Shown: piece after piece, positions 27,401 through 38,160 of the stretch | Position numbering within the stretch: position 1 is the stretch's first letter | How the letters are laid out: each line of letters starts with the position of its first letter | Assembly: GCF_019578655.1 (NCBI RefSeq) | Contig: NC_063256.1 | Span: 21,738,005-21,802,004, forward strand | Length of the DNA stretch: 64,000 nucleotides | Direction: 5' to 3' | From: Ricinus communis | Taxonomy: Eukaryota; Streptophyta; Magnoliopsida; Malpighiales; Euphorbiaceae | Program-made: the position numbers and the translations under genes | The notes under the pieces: generated by a model | The model's input: only the letters and a program-made list of their open reading frames with translations | Told to the model about the DNA's origin: nothing | Database searches by the model: none

Positions 27401-29949
27401 TTTTAAATACACGTTTTACGGAGTTATTTTCTTATATCGACAAATACACCTTTTACGGGGTTGTTTTTTCATATGATAAAATTAACTCATTTATGGGATT
27501 GTTTTCTCATACTCACAAATATACCAAAATTACGCGGTTAATTTCTCCGATTGATTAATATCCTCGTATTATGGGGTTGTTTTCTCATATTAAAAAATTT
27601 ATCCTTTCTACGAGGCTGTTTTCTCAGACTCGCAATTACACTACTTTTCCGGGTTGTTTTCTCATATTCATAAATACACGTGTTTTACGGGGTTATTTTC
27701 TTATATTGATAAATATACCACTTTCACAATGTCATTTTCTCATATTAAATTATTAGCACTACTACGGGGTTGTTTTGTCAAATTCATAAATATACACATT
27801 TTAGGGGGTCATTTTCTTATATCGACAAAGATACCCCTTTTACAGGGTTGTTTTCTCATATTCTAAAATTAACCCATTTAAGGGGTTGTTTTCTCATACT
27901 CACAAATATACTAAAATTACGGGGTTGTTTTCTAATATTTATAGATATACCCCTCTTGCAGGTTTATTTTCTCATATTAAAAAATTTACTCCTTCTACGA
28001 GGCTGTTTTCTCAGACTCGCAATTACACTACTTTTACGGGGTTATTTTCTTAGACTCATAAATATACACGTTTTCGAGGTTATTTTCTGATATTGATAAA
28101 TATACCACTTTTATGGGGTCGTTTTCTCATATTAAATTATTAGCACTATTATGGGGTTGTTTTGTCAAATTCATAAATATACATGTTTTACGGGGTTATT
28201 TTCTTATATCGATAAATATATCCCTTTTACGGGTTTATTTTCTAATATTATAAAATTAACCCATTTAAGGGGTTGTTTTCTCATACTCACAAATATATCA
28301 AAATTAAGGGGTTATTTTCTACGATTGATAAATATCCCCACATTACGGGGTTGTTTTCTAATATTTATAAATATACCTCTCATACGGGTTTGTTTTCTCA
28401 TATTAAAAGATTTACCCCTTCTTTGAGGCTGTTTTCTCAGACTCGCAATTACACTACTTTTACGGGGTTGTATCAAACTCATATATATACACGTTTTACG
28501 AGGTTATTTTCTCATATTGATAAATATACCACTTTTACGGGGTCATTTTCTCATATTAAATTATTAGCATTATTATGGTGTTGTTTTCTCAAATTCTTAA
28601 GTATACATGCTTTACAGGGGTTATTTTCTTATATCGACAAACATACCTCTTTTATGAGATTTTTTCTCATGTTATAATATTAACTTTTTAAGGGGTTGTT
28701 TTCTCATAGTCACGAATATACCAGAATTACGGGGTTGTTTTCTCATATTAAAATTTATCCCTTCTACGAGGCTAATTTCTCAGACTCGCAATTATGCTAC
28801 TTTTACGAAGTTGTTTTCTTGGATTCATAAATATACACGTTTTACGGGGTTACTTTCTTATATTGATAAATGTACCACTTTTAGGGGTCGTTTTCTCATA
28901 TAAAATTATTAGTACTATTATGGGGTTATTTTTGCAAATTCATAAATATAGAGATTTTACGGGTTATTTTCTTATATCGACAAATATATTCCTTTTACGA
29001 GGTTGTTTTCTCATACTCACAAATATACTAAAATTACGGGGTCATTTTCTCTCGATTGATAAATAACCTCGTATTCACGGGGTTGTTTTCACATATTTGA
29101 AAACTTACTCCTACGAGGCTATTTTCTCAGACTCGCAATTACACTACTTTTATGGAGTTGTTTTCTTAGATTCATAAATATACAGGTTTTACGGGGTTAT
29201 TTTCTTATATTGACAAATATACCCCTTTTATGAGGTTCTTTTCATACTCTAAAATTAACCCATTTAAGGGGTTGTTTTCTCATACTCACAAATATTCCAA
29301 AATTTTGAGATTATTTTCTCCAATTGATTAATATCCTCGTATTACGGGGTTGTTTTCTCATATTAAAAATTTAGCCATTCTTCGAGGCTACTTTCTCAGA
29401 CTCACAATTAAGCTACTTTTACGGGATTATTTTCTTAGATTCATAAATATACACGTTTTACGGGTTATTTTCTTATATTGACAAATATACCGCTTTTACG
29501 GGGTTGTTTTCTAATATTATAAAATTAACTCATTTAAAGGGTTGTTTTCTCATACTCACAAATATACGAAAATTATGGGGTTATTTTCTCAAATTGATAA
29601 ATATACTTGTATTACGGGGTTGTTTTCTAATATTTATAAATATACTCGTATTACGGGGTTTATTTTCATATTAGAAAATTTACCCCTCCTACGAGGCTAT
29701 TTTCTCAGACTCACAATTACACTACTTTTACGGGGTTGTTTTGTCAGACTCAAAAATATATACGTTTTACGAGATTATTTTCTTATATTGATAAATATAC
29801 CACTTTTATGGGGTTGTTTTCTCATATTAAATTATTAGCACTATTATGGAGTTGTTTTGTCAAATTTATAAATATACATGTTTTATGGGGTTATTTTGTT
29901 ATATCGAAAAATATACCCCTTTTACGGGGTTATTTTCTCACATTCTAAA

Positions 29950-32900
29950 ATTAACCCATTTAAGGGGTTGTTTTCTCATACTCACAAATATACCAAAATT
30001 ACGGGGTTATTTTCTCCGATTGATAAATATTTTTATATTACGGGGTTGTTTTCTCATATTATAAAATTTACCCCTTCTACGAGGCTATTTCCTCAGACTC
30101 GCAATTACACTACTTTTACAGGGTTGTTTTCTCAGATTCATAAATACATACGTTTTACGGGGTTATTTTCTTATATTGATAAATTTATTTTACGGGATCA
30201 TTTTTTCATATTAAATTATACCCCTCTTATGGGTTTGTTTTCACATATTAAAAAATTTACCCCTTATACGAGGTTGTTTTCCCGGACTATATTTGATATT
30301 TTTATGGGTTATTTTCTGATTCATAAATATACACGTTTTACAAGGTTATTTTCTTATATTGATAAATATACCACTTTTACGGGGTCGTTTTCTCATATTA
30401 AATTATTAGCACTATTATGGAGTTGTTTTCTCAAATTCATAAATATACATGTTTTACGGGGTAATTTTCTTATATCGACAAATATACCCCTTTTACGGGG
30501 TTGTTTTCTCATATTATAAAATTAATCCATTTAAGGGGTTGTTTTCTCATAGTCACAAATATACTAAAATTACGGGGTTATTTTCTCCGATTGATAAATA
30601 TTCTCGTATTATGCGGTTGTTTTCTAATATTTATAAATATACCACTCTTATAGGTTCGTTTTCTCATATTAAAAAATTTACCCCTTCTACGAGGCTGTTT
30701 TCTCAGACTCGCAATTACACTACTTTTACGGGGTTGTTTTCTCAGATTCATAAATGTACACATTTTACGAGGTTATTTTTTGATATTGATAAATATACCA
30801 CTTTTACGGGGTCATTTTCTCATATTAAATTATTAGCACTATTATGAGGTTGTTTTATCAAATTCATAAATATACACGTTTTACGGGGTTATTTTCATAT
30901 ATCGACAAATATACCTCTTTTACGGGGTTGTTTTCTCATATTCTAAAATTAACTCATTTAAGGGTTTGTTATCTCATACTCACAAATAACTAAAATTACG
31001 GGGTTATTTTCTCATATTATAAAATTTACCCCTTCTACCACGCTTTTTCTCAGACTCGCAATTATACTACTTTTACGGGGTTGTTCTCTCAAATTGATAA
31101 ATATATATATTTTACGGGGTTATTTTTTTATATTGATCAATATACCACTTTTACGGGGTCTTTATCTTATATTAAATTATTAGCACTATTATGGGGTTGT
31201 CTTTTCAAATTCATAAATATATATGTTTTACGAGGTTATTTTCTTATATCGACAAATATACTCCTTTTACGGGGTTATTTTGTCATATTATAAAATTAAC
31301 CCGTTTAGTTATTTTCTCATACTCATAAATGTACCAAAATTACAGGGTTATTTTCTCTGATTAATAAATATCCCGTGTTACGGGGTTGTTTTCTCATATT
31401 AAAATTTATCCGTTTTCTCAGACTCGCAATTGCACTACTTTTACGGGGTTATTTTCTTATATCGACAAATATACCCCTTTTACGGGGTCGTTTTGTCATA
31501 TTATAAAATTAACCAATTCAATGTGTTATTTTCTCATACTCATAAATATACAAAAATTACGGGGATAATTTCTCTGATTGATAAATATTCTCGTATTAAG
31601 GGGTTGTTTTCTCATACTCACAAATATACCAAAATTACGGGGTTATTTTCTCCGATTGATAAATATTTTTATATTACGGGGTTGTTTTCTCATATTATAA
31701 AATTTACCCCTTCTACGAGGCTATTTCCTCAGACTCGCAATTACACTACTTTTACAGGGTTGTTTTCTCAGATTCATAAATACATACGTTTTACGGGGTT
31801 ATTTTCTTATATTGATAAATTTATTTTACGGGATCATTTTTTCATATTAAATTATACCCCTCTTATGCGTTTGTTTTCACATATTGAAAAATTTAGCTCT
31901 TATATGAGGCTGTTTTCCCAGACTCGCAATTGCAATATTTTTATGGGGTTATTTTCTCAGATTCATAAATATACACGTTTTACAGGGTTATTTTCTTATA
32001 TTGGTAAATATACCACTTTTACGGGGCCATTTTCTCATATTAAATTATTAGTACTATTATGGAGTTGTTTTCTCAAATTCATAAATATACATATTTTACG
32101 GGGTAATTTTCTTATATCGACAAATATACCCCTTTTACGGGGTTGTTTTCTCATATTATAAAATTAATCCATTTAAGGGGTTGTTTTCTCATAGTCACAA
32201 ATATACTAAAATTACGGAGTTATTTTCTCCGATTGATAAATATTCTCGTATTATGCGGTTGTTTTCTAATATTTATAAATATACCACTCTTATGGGTTCG
32301 TTTTCTCATATTAAAAAAATTTACCCCTTCTACGAGGCTGTTTTCTCAGATTCGCAATTACACTACTTTTACGGGGTTGGTTCCTCAGATTCATAAATGT
32401 ACACATTTTACGAGGTTTTTTTATATTGATAAATATACCACGTTTACGGGGTCATTTTCTCATATTAAATTATTAGCACTATTATGGGATTGTTTTATCA
32501 AATTCATAAATATACACGTTTTACGGGGTTATTTTCATATATCGACAAATATACATCTTTTACGGGGTTGTTTTCTCATATTCTAAAATTAACTCATTTA
32601 AGGGTTTGTTATCTCATACTCACAAATAACTAAAATTACGGGGTTATTTTCTCATATTATAAAATTTACCCCTTCTACCACGCTTTTTCTCAGACTCGCA
32701 ATTACACTACTTTTACGGGGTTGTTCTCTCAAATTGATAAATATATATGTTTTACGGGGTTATTTTTTTATATTGATCAATATACCACTTTTACGGGGTC
32801 TTTGTCTTATATTAAATTATTAGCACTATTATGGGGTTGTCTTTTCAAATTCATAAATATATATGTTTTACGAGGTTATTTTCTTATATCGACAAATATA

Positions 32901-33215
32901 CTCCTTTTACGGGGTTATTTTGTCATATTATAAAATTAACCCGTTTAACGGGTTATTTTCTCTGATTAATAAATATCCCCGTGTTACGGGGTTGTTTTCT
33001 CATATTAAAATTTATCCGTTCTACGAGGCTGTTTTCTCAGACTCGCAATTGCACTACTTTTACGGGGTTATTTTCTTATATCGACAAATATACCCCTTTT
33101 ACGGGGTCGTTTTGTCATATTATAAAATTAACCAATTCAATGTGTTATTTTCTCATACTCATAAATATACAAAAATTACGGGGATAATTTCTCTGATTGA
33201 TAAATATTCTCGTAT
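29950..33215 (+). repeat. 1.64-kb tandem segmental duplication inside the satellite
   Basis: Several rare variants recur at a constant offset of about 1,636-1,640 bp. Examples are AAATATTTTTATATTA at 30,025 and 31,661, a shortened B/C junction with AAATTTATTTTACGGG near 30,182 and 31,817, and a GGTTGTCTTTTC variant near 31,196 and 32,836. Copy 1 spans about 29,950-31,590 and copy 2 about 31,600-33,215. The copies differ by scattered substitutions and small indels, for example near 30,290 versus 31,920. The duplicated block holds about four higher-order units. Confidence 0.8.
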
Positions 33216-34256
33216 TACGGGGTTGTTTTCTCATATTAAAAAATTTACCCCTTCTACGAGAATGTTTTCTCAGACTCGCAATTACACTATTTTTATGGAG
33301 TTGTTTTCTCATTCTCATAAATATACACGTTTTACGGGGTTATTTTCTTATATTAAATTATTAGCACTATTATGGGGTTGTTTTGTCAAATTCATGAATA
33401 TACACGTTTTACGGGATTATTTTCTTATATCGATAAATATACTCCTTTTACATGGTTGTTTTCTCATATTCTAAAATTAACCCATTTACGGGTTTGTTTT
33501 CTCAAGCTCACAAATATACCAAAATTACGGGGTTGTTTTCTCCGATTGATAAATATCACCATATTATGGGGTTGTTTTCTAATATTTATAAATATACTCC
33601 TCTTACTGGTTTGTTTTCTCATGTTAAAAAATTTACCCCTTCTACGAGGTTGTTTTCTCAGAGTCGCAATTAAACTACTTTTACAAAGTTGTTTTTCAAA
33701 TTCACAAACATACACGTTTTACGGAGTTATTTTCTTATATCGACAAATATACCTCTTTTACGGGGTTATTTTCTCATATTATAAAATTAACCCATCTAAT
33801 GGATTGTTTCTCATACTCACAAATATACCAAAATTACGGGGTTATTTTCTCCAATTGATAAATATCCCGTATTACAGGATTATTTTCTTATATTAAAAAA
33901 CTTACCTCTTCTATGAGTCTATCTTTTCAGAATCACAATTACATACTTTTACGGGGTTGTTTTATCAAATTCATAAATAGACACGTTTTACGATGTTATT
34001 TTCTTATATTGATAAATATACCACTTTTACGGGTTCGTTTTCTAATTTTAAATTATTAGCACTACTCTAGGGTTGTTTTGTTAAATTAATAAATATACAC
34101 GTTTTACGGAGTTATTTTCTTATATCAACAAATATACCCCTTTTATGGGGTTATTTTCTCATATTCTAAAATTAACCCATTTAGGGGTTGTTTTCTCATA
34201 CTCACAAATATACCAAAATCAGGCGGTTATTTTCTCCGATTGATAAATATCCCCGT

Positions 34257-34261
34257 ATTAC
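34257..34261 (+). repeat. Left target-site duplication ATTAC
   Basis: The last five satellite bases before the LTR terminus TGTCACGACC. They are repeated exactly at 40,129-40,133 after the other terminus. Confidence 0.9.
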
Positions 34262-34610
34262 TGTCACGACCCACTTTGTGGACCGTGACTGCCTAGGAAT
34301 GGGTAGCGGCCACCGAATCCAGTAAGCTGACACACCTTGACTTAAACAAATCTCATCTCAATTAATACTATTGATTCTACAATTTCGTAACCGTTAAATT
34401 TACAATTAATTCGGTCTGCCATAAATGTCACGACCCACTCTGTGGACCCGTGATCGGCACTAGGTAATGGGTAGGCTTAAGGCCACCGAATCCCGTAGTA
34501 AGCCTGACACTCACTAACTCAATCAAATCTCATCTCAAATTAATATTATTAAAGCCATAAATTATCTTAATAGTTACATTCTACATAAATACTTGATGCG
34601 GAAAATTAGG
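34262..34610 (-). repeat. Tandem duplication of the LTR terminus (about 165 bp, two copies)
   Basis: TGTCACGACCCACT begins at 34,262 and again at 34,427, each followed by GTGG, then a GGTAG...GGCCACCGAATCC block and a CAAATCTCATCTCAA block. The first copy is the more eroded. Only the outer copy carries the true terminus next to the target duplication. Confidence 0.8.
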
Positions 34611-34972
34611 GCGAGACCCGAAACTCATAAAATTTACAACTAATACATCTACTATTACTCATCACGGAGAATCGAAGATTTACCAATTTACATACCAAAT
34701 CAGAACTAACCACGCATCTAAAAAAAAAAAAGTAAATTGAGACTATCAGTCTCGAGAGTGAGTTAAAATCAAATAATCTAGAGACAATTGCAGTCTTCAC
34801 AAAAAATATTAATTATTCAAATCAGTATATCAAACCATGCACATAAATACCAATCATACTATAATCATACCATAATAAATAAATAAATAAAATATATTTT
34901 TACTTTTACGGGACGAGTGGCTCAGTAGAACCCTAACCCCAAATTCTAGTAGCCTTTCGGCTCTCTTAATCC

Positions 34973-35140
34973 AACAGGTCTGGTGCCCAGAGAGCAAGCT
35001 CGATCAGGGTCCTTACCTCCAGCCTGAACACTTGAATTCCAAATAAGCCGGCGCCCAGAGAGCGTTGCTCGATCAGGGACCTTAACTCCGGCAATCAACT
35101 GAACTCAGCCCAGAGAGCAATGCTCGATCAGGGCAAACAA
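34973..35140 (-). repeat. LTR hairpin minisatellite, first copy (3 units)
   Basis: Units start at about 34,973, 35,043 and 35,103, with cores of the form GCCCAGAGAGCAATGCTCGA followed by CAGGG. Each core can form an inner stem GAGC/GCTC around a variable 2-3 base loop, a middle stem CCC/GGG, and in the full-length units an outer stem CTGG/CCAG or CCGG/CCGG. The third unit is short. Confidence 0.8.
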
Positions 35141-35929
35141 ATCCATAATAATCTTATATCCATGATCATTACCGGTGCGTACGCAGTCCTAATGTAACCC
35201 ACCAAGTGGCATGTTCTACGAAAGCCACATTTCCCAAAACGCAATCATCACATATCGAAATAAAGATTAAAAATTTAGGATAAGACAACGTGCAATTCGT
35301 GTCGAAAAAATAATAATATATGTATTATTATAACGTTACTAATAATAATGTTTATATTATTTCCAATAATTAATAATCAAGTAAAATTTTTTATTTTGCG
35401 ATACTAATAATCATATTAAGCACAAATTCTAAACTAGCATATTAAAATCAGACTTAGCAATAGTGCAATGATTAAATGACTTTAACTCACAGGATTGGGC
35501 GACCTCCTAGCCTTCCGCCTCTACCGAGCGAGCGGAACAAACGGACAATCTAGTCACGGAAAACAATTTATCAAAACGCTGAAACAATCGATCATTAATC
35601 CTAGGTCTAGACTCCTAGGACTGACTGTATAAGAATCTCGACTCGGGAGAATTCTACCAAAAATCTTGCAGAACCTCCCCTACAACATGGACATTACCCT
35701 CCATAAAAACGGGTCCAGGACCTGCCAGAAAAATACTTCAAATACTTAACAATTCAAACAACGGGAGTCGGGTCCCCAAACTTCACTATTTCCCAACTCC
35801 GCCACACAGCACAAATACGAGGCAGGCAAATTGACAGACAATTATTTTTGACTCACAAATATCATCAGATACTCAATATAAACCATTAGACACACAATTA
35901 AACCAAGAATTCCAAAATTACGGGCCAGA

Positions 35930-36620
35930 GAAAAATTACCGAGATGCTTGATCGCTCGGTCGACTCGCCTCCAGCCGCCGGAGTCCGATCGACGATCCGA
36001 ACTCACCATCGGACTGGAAACGACGCGCTGATGGCGATCCCCGCTTCTGATTTTTCGATCTGACACCCTATCATCCGGAGAGATTTGCAGACGATCTCGG
36101 CCATCAATTTGCAAACGAAGCCCGATCGCCATGAAACCGGTGCCAAAGCTTGAGCTAAGAAGAGTCGGGATATGCCCTCCGATCTTTTATAGCTCGCCGG
36201 AGCTCGCCGGAAGAGCTGAAAAATACCGGCTACCACTCTAAATTTCACTTTGCCGGATCTTGCAACTACGGCCACCCCAGTGCCACATCACGCCGAAGAG
36301 AGCACTTGCCGAGAGGAGCCGATCGCCACCCGACTACCGGCCAACATCACGGAAATGGCCGAACGGCCTCCCGCCTCCTATGCGCGATTCCCATTGCCAG
36401 ACGCTGCCGTTCTCGCCGCTTAGCTCACTCCCTCCGCACGCCTGCCCGACGGCCACCACAAGACTTCTCCGAGCGGCCACCGACAACGCACGCCGTCGCA
36501 GCTCCTTCCTCTTTTTCTTCTTCGGCCATCACCCTCTCTCTCTTTCTCTCTCTCGATCTTCTTTCTCTCTCCTCGATCCCATTCCTTTCAATATCGACAT
36601 TAGGCCCCCAAACTTTTCTT
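35930..36620 (-). other. GC- and CpG-rich island within the first LTR copy
   Basis: This stretch is much richer in G+C and CpG than its surroundings. It contains several CGATCG, CCGCCGGAG and CGACGATC blocks and a CT-rich run (36,530-36,580) that reads GA-rich on the element strand. It recurs in the second LTR copy at about 38,930-39,430. Such islands in plant LTRs often lie around the transcription start or the untranslated leader. Open frames here have no recognised domain and differ between the copies, so I do not call genes. Confidence 0.5.
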
Positions 36621-37692
36621 TATTACAGTTTGGTCCCTCAACTTTCTTAATTACTTACGATCTCATCCTGCAGAATTTTCAAATAACCTCCAAACTCTTC
36701 TTTAGCCTTTCAATTAAGCCCCTAAATAATTAATTTGGGCCAAATTAGAATTATGGAAAATACACAATTACAAAAATACCCCTGACCGACATATTTATTT
36801 ACAAAAATACCAAACTCAGAAATTTCCATTAAAACCCCATATTAATGAAATTATACTTTTAATCCTCATCCAAAAATAATTCTCCAATTTAGTCCTAACA
36901 CAAAATTAAATTAAATAATCAATTTCCAACTTAAAATTTAATACTACTAATCAATTATAATACCAATTTTCCCAAAATTCTTTTATAAACATCCTTTACA
37001 ATTTCTACCATAATTTTTCAATATATAATTTTACTTATATAAATATGCATTTGGAGAAAATTTGAATAACCAAAATATATTCTACCCTTCAAATAATTTA
37101 CTTAATTAATTCTTAAAATTTCAACTAATTGGGTATAGAAAAATAACTCATTCAATTGACTAATATTAAAATTTCCATTAAAACATTTCAAATTAAACCA
37201 AATAAAAATAAAGCTAAAATTAACTTAAATAGAAACTCATTATTAAATATATAAGTATTTCGGGTATTACAATAAAAAATTAGGCAAGACCCGAAACTCA
37301 TAAAATTTACAACTGATACATCTACTATTACTACTGTGGAGAATCTAAGATTTTTACAATTTGACATATACCAAATCAAACCCCACCCGATGATGAAGAA
37401 GTTTGCCATCGTAAGAGTCATGGAAGACTACCACACAACTAAAAGCAGAAATGGAGACCGTCTAGAGTGAGTTAAAATCAAATAGTCTGGGGACTATTGC
37501 ATTCTTCACAGAAAATATAGATTATTCGAATCAGTATATCAAACCATGCACATAAATACCAATCATACTATAATCATACCATAATAAATAAATAAATAAA
37601 TAAATAAAAATATATTTTTACTTTTACGGGACGAGTGGCTCATAAGAACCCTAACCCCAAACTCTAGTAGCCTTTTGGCTCTCTTAACCTAA

Positions 37693-38160
37693 TAAGACTG
37701 GCGCCCAGAGAGCAATGCTCGACCAGGGACCTTACCTCCAGTTTGGTCACTTAAGTATCCAAATAAGTCGGCGCCCAGAGAGCAATGCTCTACCAGGGAC
37801 CTTTACTCCGGCATCTCATTCCAATAGGACTGGCGCTCAGAGAGTGAAGCTCGACCAGGGTCCTTAACTCCAGTCCGGTCACTTAATATTCACTATCTGC
37901 CTAAGCCTTTCAGCTCTCTAATTCCGATAAGACTGGAGCCCAGAGAGCAAAGCTCGACCAGGGTCCTTACCTCCAGCCTGAACACTTGATTTCCAACCAA
38001 GCCGGCGCCTAGAGAGCATCGCTCGACCAGGGACCTTACCTCCGGCCTGAACACTTGATCCCAACCAAGCCGGCACCCAGAGAGCATCGCTCGATCAGGG
38101 ACCTTACCTATGGCAATATACTCAAATCAGCCTAGAGAGCCATGCTCGACCAAGGCAAAA
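37693..38160 (-). repeat. LTR hairpin minisatellite, second copy (about 7 units)
   Basis: Same repeat as at 34,973-35,140 but expanded. Cores lie near 37,705, 37,773, 37,832, 37,938, 38,006, 38,077 and 38,130. Loops vary (AAT, AAT, GAA, AAA, ATC, ATC, CAT) while the GAGC/GCTC stem is mostly kept. Outer stems alternate between CTGG/CCAG and CCGG/CCGG types. A duplicated GCCTTT-CAGCTCTCT spacer lies at about 37,905-37,920. Confidence 0.8.

Larger units (their letters stand above)
6488..34261 (+). repeat. 39-bp satellite with higher-order structure, main array (27.8 kb)
   Basis: About 700 tandem monomers of 38-39 bp. Each opens with a conserved box (ACGGGGTTRTTTTCT) followed by a class-specific tail. 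Eleven classes recur in fixed order: A CATAAATATACACGTTTT, B TTGATAAATATACCACTTTT, C AAATTATTAGCACTATT, D GTCAAATTCATAAATATA, E TATCGACAAATATACCCC, F TATAAAATTAACCCATTTA, G ACTCACAAATATACCAAAAT, H CGATTGATAAATATCCCC, I AATATTTATAAATATACCCC, J TTAAAAAATTTACCCCTTCT, K ACTCGCAATTACACTACT. Units lacking I are about 390 bp and units with I about 430 bp; the left edge has about 270-bp units lacking B, C and D. I saw no foreign insertion between 6,488 and 34,261. Many stop-free frames result from 39 being a multiple of three and are not genes. Confidence 0.95.

Noticed and set aside
6600..34260. Dozens of open frames of 60-243 codons with 13-residue repeats on both strands
   Set aside because: They follow from a 39-bp stop-poor tandem repeat, occur in several frames at once, are broken by the 38-bp monomers and have no independent start or promoter.
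6488..34261. CRISPR-like array (regular boxes with differing tails)
   Set aside because: Spacing is 39 bp without unique spacers, the tails recur in the same order and the setting is plant nuclear DNA.
36260..36733. A 157-codon plus-strand frame in the LTR, with the overlapping frame at 36,306-36,650
   Set aside because: It is Pro/Ser/Arg-rich translation of the GC-rich island, is antisense to the element, is not kept in the second LTR copy and has no domain.
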